Source of the DNA: Sphingobacterium daejeonense
Lineage (GTDB): Bacteria > Bacteroidota > Bacteroidia > Sphingobacteriales > Sphingobacteriaceae
Direction: 5' to 3'
Assembly: GCF_901472535.1 (NCBI RefSeq)
Contig: NZ_LR590470.1
Span: 1,240,001 to 1,304,000, forward strand
DNA: 64,000 nucleotides
Part shown: positions 55,275 to 63,699 of the stretch, piece after piece
How positions within the stretch are numbered: position 1 is the stretch's first letter
Layout of the letters: each line of letters starts with the position of its first letter
Notes under the pieces: generated by a model
What the model was told of the DNA's origin: nothing
Databases searched by the model: none
The model's input: the letters and a program-made list of their open reading frames with translations, nothing else
Made by a program: the position numbers and the translations under genes

Positions 55275-55616
55275 ATGAATCAAGACTCATTAGTAAAGGC
55301 ATGTATTGATGAAACCCAGAAATGTGCAGTTGCATGTTTGGAATGTGCACAGACATGTTTAAACGAAAAAGATTTAGAGATGCTACGCGAATGTATCAAG
55401 ACCGATTTAGAATGCGCTGAAATTTGCGAGGCGACGTCTAAACTTTTAATTATGGATAGTAGCTCCAGTAAAGAACTTGTTAAAATATGCTTATCCATTT
55501 GTGAAGCATGTGCTGCTGAATGCGAAAAACATGCTGAACATGGAATGGAGCATTGTAGAAAATGTGCTGAAGCGTGTAGAAAATGTGCCGATGCTTGTAG
55601 GAAATTAGTCGCTTAA
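55275..55616 (+). CDS. four-helix-bundle copper-binding protein (DUF326/Csp-like)
   Basis: The 113-residue protein has 15 cysteines in helical C-x-x-C and C-x-x-x-C spacing (for example C-A-V-A-C-L-E-C, C-L-S-I-C-E-A-C-A-A-E-C and C-R-K-C-A-E-A-C-R-K-C). This is the pattern of the copper storage proteins that bind many Cu(I) ions inside a four-helix bundle. There is no signal peptide, so it is cytosolic. A ribosome site AAAGGAG precedes the ATG. It is single, with its own terminator. Confidence 0.92.
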   Translation: MNQDSLVKACIDETQKCAVACLECAQTCLNEKDLEMLRECIKTDLECAEICEATSKLLIMDSSSSKELVKICLSICEACAAECEKHAEHGMEHCRKCAEACRKCADACRKLVA

Positions 55617-55637
55617 AACTGTTTTCAACATATTTTC

Positions 55638-55692
55638 AAGAGTTAGTATTATATTTAATAATTAATTAATATTGATGTTACTAACTCTTTTT
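55638..55692 (+). terminator. terminator of the copper-binding gene
   Basis: AAGAGTTAGTA (55638-55648) pairs with TACTAACTCTT (55679-55689), 11 bp, with an AT-rich loop and TTT after it. It lies 21 nt after the stop codon. Confidence 0.75.
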
Positions 55693-55790
55693 AACCTAAT
55701 TATTATATTAAGCCAATTATAAATAAATAATTATTCCTTAGTTTTGGTTAATTATTGATTAATATCGTGAATGTCGTAAATTGTGAAATT

Positions 55791-56210
55791 ATGATTACTA
55801 AGAACATACTAGTTGATTCTGCCTTAATTGGAACTGTCCACTTTTATGCCTATGTATTCAATACTGATGATGGTGTTATAGGTTTTGGATTATTTCCCAA
55901 TGATGGGGCACGTCCCATTTGTTATCTTTTGAATAGACAAGGAAATAAAGTTACGCTTCATTTTGATGAAGACATTATTTTATATATCTGTCAGCAAAGC
56001 CGGTTCTCCACTATGGAGAAAAGGACGCTCTTCAAAGAATTTCTTGATTATGCCACCAAAATGGAAAAGAAAGCTGCACGTTTGGTATTTAGGGATGTCA
56101 AGGTAAACTTTTTAGCTGATTCAAGAGAAATGGTCAAATATAAGAGATTGTATATTCACTATACTGACCAATTTTCTTCCTCTAAAAATAGTACATTATT
56201 TGCCGATTAA
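55791..56210 (+). CDS. hypothetical protein
   Basis: The protein has about 139 residues from the ATG at 55791 (a TTG 36 nt up is in frame but weaker). Strands V-D-S-A-L-I-G-T-V-H-F-Y-A-Y-V-F and G-V-I-G-F-G-L-F-P-N-D-G-A-R-P lead into a helical C-terminal half with K-R-T-L-F-K-E-F-L-D-Y. No family is recognised. The stop overlaps the MocR stop by 4 nt, convergent. Confidence 0.55.
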   Translation: MITKNILVDSALIGTVHFYAYVFNTDDGVIGFGLFPNDGARPICYLLNRQGNKVTLHFDEDIILYICQQSRFSTMEKRTLFKEFLDYATKMEKKAARLVFRDVKVNFLADSREMVKYKRLYIHYTDQFSSSKNSTLFAD

Positions 56211-57691
56211 GCCTGTATTTGTTCTGCTGATAATTTAAGAATCTTTATTATTTTTTCTATCTCCATTAGATTTAGATTACCAAAGCCAATTCGCATGGCC
56301 TGAATGTTCTTGTGCTGGTAAAGTAAGGTTTTTGGTATAAAGAGGTTGTTTCTTGCAGCTTGTTGACTCAATCTGAAGAGGTTTATCTTATTGCGCCAGC
56401 GAATCCAAAATGCTAGACCTCCATTTGGTATTTGGAAATCGATCACGTTGCCCAATTCTTTGCTCAGCTGAACAGCCATAAAGTCTCTTCTTTCTTTGTA
56501 TACCTTCAATGATTTTTTTAAATGCCTGTGAATTGCGCCTTCTTCGATCATTTCTCCTAATGCTTGCTCCATTAAAACATCTCCTTGTCGATCTATTATT
56601 CCCAATAATTTTCTCATTTCAATCATGAGGTTTTCAGGAGCGACTATAAAACCCGTCCGGAACCCTGGAGCTAAAGATTTGCCGAATGATCCTACATAAA
56701 TTACCATTCCATTCCGGTCAGCAGTTGCCAATGGGAGCAAGGGTTGTTTGTCAAATTGAAAGTCATAATCATGGTCATCTTCTACGATAACAAATCCGTA
56801 TCGCTGTGCTAATTGCAAAAGACGCATTCGTTTTTGTGCACTCAGGCTAACGGTAGTTGGATAATGTTGCTGGGCGGTGATGTAGACCATTCGGATGGGT
56901 CTTGATTTGCAGAGCATTTCCAAGGCATCAAGGTCAATGCCATCATCTTCAATAGGTACTGTGAGAATTTTACTTCCTGATTTTTGGAAAATCATATTTG
57001 CAGCGAAATAACTCAGGTCAGCCACAACAACATAGTCATTCTCAGAAAGCAAAATCTCCGAAATTATAAAGAGACTCATCTCAATGCTTCTACTGATGAG
57101 GAGATTGTTTTTGTTGATTTTGAGTGCTCTTGATCCATGTAGATAATCTACCATCTGCTCTTTGAAAAACTCCGATCCTTCTTGGTTGTAATACCCCATT
57201 TTTTCCCTATTGCTCTTTCTTCTCACATTGGTCCTATAGAATCTGGAATGGTCTTCAATTTGCGTCAGCCAAATATCAGGTGAGCCATCATTCAGGATAT
57301 ATTCGCAATCGGTATGTTCAAAAGGGCTGTCTAAAAGAATTGATTTCTTGAATTCATACCCGGTTTTAATAGGGTAGGACGAATTTGAAGCTTCCAAGTT
57401 TTTTAAGCTCGGTAATTCGGAAGTAACGTATGTTCCTTTATTGGGTTTTACTTCAACCCACCCTTGAGCAAATAGTTCCTCGTATGCTGCAGTAATAGTG
57501 TTTCTGTGTACTTGTAGCAATTCTCCTAAAGCTCTGCTTCCCAGTAGTTTTGTTCCAGGTGAAAGATTTCCCTTCGAAATGGCTTGAACAAATTGATTAA
57601 CTATCTGAAGATAGATAGGCGATGTATTTTCCCTGTCTATTTCAATAAAACTTTTAAATGGTATTTCAACCGGACTATTCATATTCTTCAA
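56207..57691 (-). CDS. MocR-type regulator (GntR helix-turn-helix plus aminotransferase domain)
   Basis: The 494-residue PLP-dependent regulator has an N-terminal GntR winged helix (I-Y-L-Q-I-V-N-Q-F-V-Q-A-I-S-K-G, V-H-R-N-T-I-T-A-A-Y-E-E-L) and a fold-type I aminotransferase domain with E-D-D-H-D-Y-D-F-Q-F and the PLP lysine in G-S-F-G-K-S-L-A-P-G-F-R-T-G. Its start is 55 bp from a divergent biotin operon, whose enzymes BioF and BioA are also PLP enzymes. Local control of that operon is likely; no biotin-sensing MocR is known to me. Confidence 0.9.
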   Translation of the reverse strand: MKNMNSPVEIPFKSFIEIDRENTSPIYLQIVNQFVQAISKGNLSPGTKLLGSRALGELLQVHRNTITAAYEELFAQGWVEVKPNKGTYVTSELPSLKNLEASNSSYPIKTGYEFKKSILLDSPFEHTDCEYILNDGSPDIWLTQIEDHSRFYRTNVRRKSNREKMGYYNQEGSEFFKEQMVDYLHGSRALKINKNNLLISRSIEMSLFIISEILLSENDYVVVADLSYFAANMIFQKSGSKILTVPIEDDGIDLDALEMLCKSRPIRMVYITAQQHYPTTVSLSAQKRMRLLQLAQRYGFVIVEDDHDYDFQFDKQPLLPLATADRNGMVIYVGSFGKSLAPGFRTGFIVAPENLMIEMRKLLGIIDRQGDVLMEQALGEMIEEGAIHRHLKKSLKVYKERRDFMAVQLSKELGNVIDFQIPNGGLAFWIRWRNKINLFRLSQQAARNNLFIPKTLLYQHKNIQAMRIGFGNLNLMEIEKIIKILKLSAEQIQA

Positions 57692-57701
57692 TCTGGCACC
57701 C

Positions 57702-57730
57702 TTGTACCTGCCGGCAAGGTAGTATTTTTG
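57702..57730 (+). promoter_or_regulatory. biotin operon promoter with palindromic operator
   Basis: TTG (57702-57704) and TATTTTTG (57723-57730) are 18 nt apart, a good Bacteroidota promoter. The spacer is nearly filled by TACCTGCCGGCAAGGTA (57705-57721), a GCCGGC-centred near-palindrome, and CCTTG (57700-57704) mirrors CAAGG (57715-57719). It is a likely repressor site for the divergent MocR protein. Confidence 0.6.
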
Positions 57731-57746
57731 GGCGAAAGTAGAAAAG

Positions 57747-58379
57747 ATGAAAACAATTCTAAATAAAATTGTAGCAGATCAAATTACACACTGCAAATGG
57801 CTAAACACTTTATCCTTTATGGAGAATGCTGGTGCAAGAAAGATTTCAGCATGCGAGGACAAGGTGAAAACAGGCATTATACAATTGAAGCATGCCGCAG
57901 AGGAACATCGTCATGCCTATTATCTGAAGAAACAAATTGCTAAACTGGACTGTTCTGGATTTGACTATTATGAACCTTCCAGTTTGATAGGAGGTCAATC
58001 CTCTCAACAATATTTACATCGACTAGATGTAAAAACATCCCGATATATAAAAGAACATTTCAATCTTTATGGACAGGAACTCAAGTATGCAGCGTATTTA
58101 TTTGTTACCTACGCAATTGAAGTGAGAGCAGATGAATTGTATCCTATTTATCAAGATGTATTAACTGAGCATGCTTCAAAGGTAGTTGTAAAATCTATTA
58201 TTCTGGAAGAAGAAGGTCATTTGGAGGAGATGATTAATCAATTGAATGATTTTGATCCATCATGGGAAAAGCATGCCAAAGAAATACTTTTAATAGAATC
58301 AGAATTATTTGATAATTGGCTGATTTCAATCGCCAAAGAACTTGGATTCAATGAATATTCTGCAATCCCGGCTTCGTGA
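57747..58379 (+). CDS. ferritin-like diiron protein heading the biotin operon
   Basis: The 210-residue all-helical protein has a full carboxylate-bridged diiron ligand set: E26 (F-M-E-N-A-G), E53-x-x-H56 (E-H-R-H), E125 (A-I-E-V-R) and E155-x-x-H158 (E-E-G-H), spaced as in ferritin-like oxygenases. There is no signal peptide. Its last 29 nt overlap bioF, so it is translated with it. No bioC or bioH is in the cluster. A role in making or oxidising the pimelate precursor, as BioI does in Bacillus by P450 chemistry, is a reasonable guess. Alternatives are a storage or auxiliary oxygenase. Confidence 0.8.
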   Translation: MKTILNKIVADQITHCKWLNTLSFMENAGARKISACEDKVKTGIIQLKHAAEEHRHAYYLKKQIAKLDCSGFDYYEPSSLIGGQSSQQYLHRLDVKTSRYIKEHFNLYGQELKYAAYLFVTYAIEVRADELYPIYQDVLTEHASKVVVKSIILEEEGHLEEMINQLNDFDPSWEKHAKEILLIESELFDNWLISIAKELGFNEYSAIPAS

Positions 58380-59465
58380 TAAATTAAATAAAAGGCAGGA
58401 GGAAGGAGGATTAAGACAGTTACAGAAAGAAAGGGATGGGATTGATATCTATTCAAATGATTATTTAGGATTTGCCACGAGCAAGGAGTTAAATTCTAGA
58501 ATACTGAATTTGCTGAATGGCCATGCGGAGTCCATTCAAGGATCCACGGGCTCAAGATTGATTTCAGGCAACTCAGATTTTACGATGGAGGTTGAAGGCT
58601 TTATTGCTGCAAAACACCAGGTTGAATCATCGTTATTATTTCCTTCCGGATATCTTGCCAACCAAACTCTTTTTTCTATTCTTCCCGCCAAGAATGATAC
58701 GATAATTCTGGATGAAAAGGTACATAGGTCTGTATATGACGGCTGTAGGTTGTCGCTTTCAAATCGGTGGAAATTCAGGCACAATGATTTGAACCATTTG
58801 GAAGATCTATTGAAAAAAAGCAACGGGCAGGTTTGGATTGGGGTTGAAAGTCTTTATTCGATGGATGGTGACTTTGCTCCACTTCCTGAAATCGCGGCAC
58901 TCTGTGAAAAATTCGCGGCAGCATTGATTGTAGATGAGGCACATGCTATTGGAACCTTTGGGGTAGGATTTGTGAATATGTTTGGCTTACAAAACAGGTG
59001 TTTGCAACCCTAGTTACTTATGGAAAGGCTATGGGTCAGTCTGGAGCAGCTGTTTTAGGTTCAAAAGTCCTTATAGATTACTTGATCAATTATGCGCCAG
59101 GATTTATATACAGTACAGGAATGCCAGATTTTCAAGCCCTTTGTGTTCAAGAATCATATCATTTCCTTGATGAAAACGACCTGATAGTTAATAAATTACA
59201 AGGTAATATTAAGAGGTTTGGTCGTGCGATGGGTTTATCTATGGAATCCTTTCAAAGTCCGATATTTCCTATTCGATTTAAAGATGTTGGCATCATGGAA
59301 AAAGCATTAAGGGACTTAACAAATAATGGTTTTTTAAGTTATGGTATTAAAACACCTACCGTACCTAAGGGTGAAGAAATGATACGTGTATGTGTTCATT
59401 CTTTTAATTCGGAAAAGGAAATTGATTTATTGGCTGATATTTTAAAAAGATATATGGATGAGTAA
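58351..59465 (+). pseudogene. bioF: 8-amino-7-oxononanoate synthase (BioF), -1 frameshift
   Basis: BioF joins pimeloyl-CoA/ACP and alanine to KAPA using PLP. The first frame holds D-I-Y-S-N-D-Y-L-G-F, G-S-T-G-S-R-L-I-S-G-N and D-E-A-H-A-I-G-T-F-G. It breaks in C-A-G-G-T-G near 58995-58998 and the next frame resumes V-F-A-T-L-V-T-Y-G-K-A-M-G (with the PLP lysine). One base is missing, probably an A or G. The full length is about 371 residues. The ATG at 58351 is favoured over a TTG 9 nt up. It is probably intact in life. Confidence 0.9.
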
Positions 59466-60081
59466 GAGATATTTTGTGACAGGCATTGGCACGTCAGTAG
59501 GCAAGACCATTGCTTGTGCTGCCCTGGTCAAGCTATGGGATGCGGCATATTGGAAACCAATTCAATCTGGTGATTTGGAAAGCAGTGACAGCATGATGAT
59601 GAGTTCTCTGCTAAATAATCAAGTATTGATATATCCTGAAAGATATAAATTAAATACTGCGGTATCTCCGCATTATTCTGCTGAAATAGATGAGGTGTCA
59701 ATAGAGTTGAACGATTTTAAATTGCCTGATGATATCGGAAATCTAATTGTTGAGGGAGCTGGGGGAATGTTTGTTCCGATAAATGACAAAGAATTTATCA
59801 TTGATTTAGCGGAGCATTTAGATCTCCCTATTATCCTCGTATGTTCTGATTACCTAGGTAGCATAAATCATAGTTTATTATCCTTTCATAGTTTAGAAGA
59901 ACGAGGTGTTGCTGTTGAATACATTTTTTTGAACGGGAGTTTCAAAGAATCAACTAAACGAATTTTAATCAAAAATAAACCAAAGGGAAGTAAAGTCATT
60001 GAATTCCCGGAGTTAGAGGACATAAGTTCAAATGGCTTGGAGAAGGCCATGAAAAATTTGAAAATACATGATGGAAATTAA
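59458..60081 (+). CDS. bioD: dethiobiotin synthetase
   Basis: BioD closes the ureido ring of dethiobiotin from DAPA, CO2 and ATP. The 207-residue protein has the P-loop [12 protein letters not shown] at residues 6-17, W-K-P-I-Q-S-G and [12 protein letters not shown]. The start overlaps bioF by 8 nt and the stop overlaps bioB, a tight operon. Confidence 0.95.
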   Translation: MSKRYFVTGIGTSVGKTIACAALVKLWDAAYWKPIQSGDLESSDSMMMSSLLNNQVLIYPERYKLNTAVSPHYSAEIDEVSIELNDFKLPDDIGNLIVEGAGGMFVPINDKEFIIDLAEHLDLPIILVCSDYLGSINHSLLSFHSLEERGVAVEYIFLNGSFKESTKRILIKNKPKGSKVIEFPELEDISSNGLEKAMKNLKIHDGN

Positions 60082-61075
60082 AGACAAGAAAGCATTAAGG
60101 CACGACTGGACTAAAGAAGAGCTATTGGAAATTTACAATAAGCCATTATTGGAATTGGTTTATATGGCGGCAAGTGTTCATCGTGAATGGCACAATCCGG
60201 AGGAGGTTCAAATTTCGACCTTATTGTCTGTCAAGACTGGTGGCTGTCCGGAAGATTGTTCTTATTGTGGGCAGGCTGCACGGTATCATACAGATATTAA
60301 AGTTCAGGCCTTATTACCTACCGAGACTGTTTTGGCACATGCTCAAAAAGCTAAAGACAGTGGTTCTTCAAGGTTCTGTATGGCGGCAGCTTGGCGTGAA
60401 GTTCGTGATAACCGAGATTTTGACCGTATTATAGAGATGGTGAAAGGTGTGAACGAGATGGGTTTGGAAGTTTGCTGTACTTTGGGGATGCTCACTGAAA
60501 GTCAAGCGCAGCGTCTGCAAGAAGCAGGATTATATGCCTATAACCATAATTTAGATACTTCGGAGGAATTTTATGATGAGATCATTTCAACACGCAGATT
60601 TGATAATAGGATAGAAACCATAAAAAATGTACGCAAGGCTGGGATAACGGTTTGTTCTGGGGGAATAATCGGGCTAGGAGAGAAGCCTGAGGACCGGATA
60701 TCTATGTTGCGGACTTTGGCAAATATGGAGAAACACCCAGAATCTGTCCCTATTAATGCCTTGGCGCGAGTTGCGGGTACACCATTGGAGTTTTTGCCTA
60801 AGGTTGATGTTTGGGAGATGGTGAGGATGATTGCTACGGCAAGAATAGTTCTTCCGTCTTCAATGGTTCGGCTGAGTGCTGGAAGAATTGAAATGAGTGA
60901 GGTCGAACAGGCTTGGTGTTTTATGGCAGGTGCCAATTCAATTTTTACGGGTGAGCGGGAGACCTTGTTGGTTACTCCAAATCCAGGAGTGGATGAAGAT
61001 ATGTCGATGTTGAGTAATTTGGGTTTGAGGCCGATGGTTGTTAAGCGGGAGGCATTTTGCAACAGCAGCTTATAG
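60068..61075 (+). CDS. bioB: biotin synthase (radical SAM)
   Basis: BioB inserts sulfur into dethiobiotin. The 335-residue protein has the radical SAM cluster box [10 protein letters not shown], then [18 protein letters not shown] and G-G-I-I-G-L-G-E, and R-L-S-A-G-R at the [2Fe-2S] site. The start overlaps bioD by 14 nt. Sulfur and iron for its clusters come from general assembly proteins such as the iscS/iscA-type genes at 17-19 kb. Confidence 0.97.
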   Translation: MMEIKDKKALRHDWTKEELLEIYNKPLLELVYMAASVHREWHNPEEVQISTLLSVKTGGCPEDCSYCGQAARYHTDIKVQALLPTETVLAHAQKAKDSGSSRFCMAAAWREVRDNRDFDRIIEMVKGVNEMGLEVCCTLGMLTESQAQRLQEAGLYAYNHNLDTSEEFYDEIISTRRFDNRIETIKNVRKAGITVCSGGIIGLGEKPEDRISMLRTLANMEKHPESVPINALARVAGTPLEFLPKVDVWEMVRMIATARIVLPSSMVRLSAGRIEMSEVEQAWCFMAGANSIFTGERETLLVTPNPGVDEDMSMLSNLGLRPMVVKREAFCNSSL

Positions 61076-62331
61076 ATCGGGATTTAGCGGTCAATTGGCA
61101 TCCTTATTCACAGATGAAAACAAGTAATCACCTCCCAATTGCTAGAGGAGAGGGTGCTAATCTGTATGATTATCAAGGAAATCGGTATCTAGATATGGTA
61201 AGTTCATGGTGGGTTACCATTCATGGGCATGCAAATTCGTATATTGCGTCTAAAGTTTATGAGCAGCTAAGCACTTTAGAGCAAGTTATTTTTGCTGGTT
61301 TCACACATCTACCTGCGATTACCTTGTCAGAGCGTTTACTTCAGCTTTTGCCATTGAATCAAAAGAAGGCATTTTTTACCGATAATGGATCCACCGCCGT
61401 AGAGGTTGCCCTGAAAATGTGTATTCAGTTTGCATATAACAATGGAGTTCAGAAGACTAAAATCATAGCTTTTAAGAATGGTTACCACGGGGATACTTTT
61501 GGGGCCATGTCGGTTAGTGAGCGTGGACAGTGGACAGCAGCATTTGCTGATTTGTTATTTGAGGTAATATTTATTGATGCTCCCACCGCAGAGAATCTTG
61601 AATCTATTAAAAAGATAGTTCAGGAACACGCCGAACAAACGGCTTGTTTTATCTATGAACCGTTGGTTCAAGGCGCTGGCGGAATGTTAATGCATCGTGC
61701 AGAGGATTTATCCGAACTCATGTCGTTCTGCAAATCAAAAGGGATTTTATTGATTCAAGATGAAATCTTTGTTGGTTTTGGAAGAACAGGGACCTTGTTT
61801 GCTGCCGATCAGCTGGAGGAAAAACCTGATGTTATGTGTTTTTCAAAAGGGTTGACGGGTGGTACGATGCCATTAGGGATAACGACCTGTACAGAGGAAA
61901 TCTATCAGGCTTTTTATTCGGATGAAAAACGGAAGGCATTGTTTCATGGGCATTCATTTACAGCCAGTCCTATCGCCTGTGCAGCATCATTAGCAAGTTT
62001 GGATTTATTGCTGCAAGATGATTGCCGGTCAAATATCGAAAGAATTTGCAAGAGTCATGCAGCATTTGCGAAAAGATTGATGAAGTCAGAAAAGGTGAGA
62101 AATGTAAGGCAAACAGGGACTATTTTAGCTTTTGATTGGGTCACTGAAAATGAAACCTCATATTTTAATCAGATTCAGGAAAAGCTCTTTATTGTGTTTA
62201 TAAAGAAGGGGATTATATTAAGGCCAATGGGGAATGTACTGTATTTGCTTCCACCGTATTGTATTCAACAAGAAGATTTGGACTATACCTACGAAACGAT
62301 TTTGGAGGTATTGAACAACAACAATATTTAA
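61057..62331 (+). CDS. bioA: adenosylmethionine-8-amino-7-oxononanoate aminotransferase
   Basis: BioA transaminates KAPA to DAPA with S-adenosylmethionine as amino donor. The 424-residue fold-type I enzyme shows [39 protein letters not shown] and the PLP lysine in F-S-K-G-L-T-G-G. The start is TTG at 61057 with GGGAGG a few bases before, overlapping the bioB end by 19 nt. It is the last gene of the operon. Confidence 0.95.
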   Translation: MQQQLIDRDLAVNWHPYSQMKTSNHLPIARGEGANLYDYQGNRYLDMVSSWWVTIHGHANSYIASKVYEQLSTLEQVIFAGFTHLPAITLSERLLQLLPLNQKKAFFTDNGSTAVEVALKMCIQFAYNNGVQKTKIIAFKNGYHGDTFGAMSVSERGQWTAAFADLLFEVIFIDAPTAENLESIKKIVQEHAEQTACFIYEPLVQGAGGMLMHRAEDLSELMSFCKSKGILLIQDEIFVGFGRTGTLFAADQLEEKPDVMCFSKGLTGGTMPLGITTCTEEIYQAFYSDEKRKALFHGHSFTASPIACAASLASLDLLLQDDCRSNIERICKSHAAFAKRLMKSEKVRNVRQTGTILAFDWVTENETSYFNQIQEKLFIVFIKKGIILRPMGNVLYLLPPYCIQQEDLDYTYETILEVLNNNNI

Positions 62332-62365
62332 GAAACTATTTTGATAATAGTAGTGTGACTAAAAT

Positions 62366-62400
62366 GGCTTACCAGAGAAATTTGGTAAGCCTATTTTATT
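62366..62400 (+). terminator. terminator of the biotin operon
   Basis: GGCTTACCA and TGGTAAGCC form a 9-bp stem around an AT loop, followed by TATTTTATT. It sits between convergent gene ends and may serve both. Confidence 0.8.
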
Positions 62401-62413
62401 ACATCTTGCAATC

Positions 62414-63319
62414 TTAATTTTCTAATTCCTTCACCATTGTTTTTGCATATTCTTTACCATCCCATTTGTAAGTTTCTTCCTTTTTTTTGACGGTATATTT
62501 CAGTTCAGCCTCTGGGTCTGTTTCTTCATATTCTTGGGCTTCGCCTTCTTCACAGATTTTTAGGATAATATCTTTGCCGAGTTTATGTTTATTAGGTAGC
62601 AGCAATTCTTCGGAATAATAGAATACTCCCGCATCAGAAACTGCTATAGTTTTAGGTAGGGTAGTGAAGGTCGAACCGTCCCATGATAAGGAGTTCTGCT
62701 CTGAAGAGATTCCACAAGCTTCTCCATGGAAATTCACAGAGAAAATGTTTTTTGAATTGGGAATACCGCTGTCTTTAGTTAAGGATGCAGTGGTATATGA
62801 TTGTCCTCCAGGGTAATAGGGGAAACTTTTACTATTGATAAGATTGTTGTTTTTATCTAACATTTTAGCCTCTACCCAATAATATTCATTTTCCAGTTCA
62901 TTAGATTTCCAAGAGAAACCATAACAGAATGTATTTCCAGATTTTTGGTCAATTATTTTATCTAATGTTAGCAGACCTAACCAGATGTAACCGGATTTTT
63001 TTTGGTTGTTGGAGCTGTATTCTATTTTATGCCATGGTAAATACATTCCTCGGAGGGATGTAGGATTTAGTCCTTGTTCTTCAATAAATTTGACCTTAGT
63101 CCCCAAAGGAATAGAATCAAGGAGATTGCTTTTGGATGTAGGTTCCTCCCGAACATACGCCATATTCACAAAAACAAGCGCAATACTATCTTTTGATGTA
63201 TGGTATAAGTTATAATCATCATATACAACATAAGCTGCTGGTTCTTGTTCCTGAGCATTTATATCAATTGTTGTGAAGATAAATGCAAAAAATAACAACA
63301 GGTTTGGTACTATTCTCAT
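62414..63319 (-). CDS. exported protein with SH3-like domain
   Basis: The 301-residue protein has a signal peptide (cleavage near I-N-A-Q). An SH3b-like module follows (Y-V-R-E-E-P-T-S-K-S-N-L-L-D-S-I-P-L-G-T-K-V, then G-Y-I-W-L-G). The rest is a beta-rich domain with two Cys-containing strands and a charged C-terminus. Such proteins often bind peptidoglycan or the cell surface. No enzyme motif is seen. Confidence 0.7.
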   Translation of the reverse strand: MRIVPNLLLFFAFIFTTIDINAQEQEPAAYVVYDDYNLYHTSKDSIALVFVNMAYVREEPTSKSNLLDSIPLGTKVKFIEEQGLNPTSLRGMYLPWHKIEYSSNNQKKSGYIWLGLLTLDKIIDQKSGNTFCYGFSWKSNELENEYYWVEAKMLDKNNNLINSKSFPYYPGGQSYTTASLTKDSGIPNSKNIFSVNFHGEACGISSEQNSLSWDGSTFTTLPKTIAVSDAGVFYYSEELLLPNKHKLGKDIILKICEEGEAQEYEETDPEAELKYTVKKKEETYKWDGKEYAKTMVKELEN

Positions 63320-63532
63320 CTTTAATATTATTTCTTAAAACAAATCTATTAAGAAAATCGTTGTAAAATATAGCTGAATTCAGGTATTATTTTAGATTTA
63401 TATATTTTAAAAATTATTTTTTTGAAATTTAATTAATTTTTGTATATATTTAATAATCAATCAGATACTAACTATAACACACTTAAACCGAACAAAGTCT
63501 ACTAAAAAAGTATAGATTTTTTCACAAATGTA

Positions 63533-63563
63533 GTCTACTAATTAGGTAGATTTTATATATTTG
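63533..63563 (+). promoter_or_regulatory. operator-like repeats and -7 box of the TonB receptor promoter
   Basis: A GTCTACTA direct repeat starts at 63497 and 63533. The second copy faces AGGTAGA (63544-63550) in a near-palindrome, 6 nt before the -7 box TATATTTG (63556-63563). This is a plausible binding site for a transcription factor. Confidence 0.5.
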
Positions 63564-63624
63564 CACCAGATTTTCAAAAAAACATGAACGACAGAATAAA
63601 AAATCAAGCTATTCGAATGTGCAT

Positions 63625-63669
63625 AGGAGATAGGTAAAAGGAAAACTATCTCCAATAATCCGCTTTTCC
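63625..63669 (+). ncRNA. candidate H-type pseudoknot in the 5' leader of the TonB receptor
   Basis: Stem 1 is GGAGATAG (63625-63632) with CTATCTCC (63645-63652). The loop ends in GGAAAA (63639-63644), which can pair with TTTTCC (63664-63669) downstream, giving stem 2 directly stacked on stem 1. This layout resembles compact metabolite riboswitches, but the sequence matches none I know. It lies 31-75 nt before the ATG. Confidence 0.4.
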
Positions 63670-63699
63670 AAATTTATTAATCCATTTCAAATTACTTTC

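Noticed and set aside
63584-63625. 13-codon leader peptide (M-N-D-R-I-K-I-K-L-F-E-C-A) before the pseudoknot
   Set aside because: No ribosome site and no regulatory codon run; a chance frame of this length is common.
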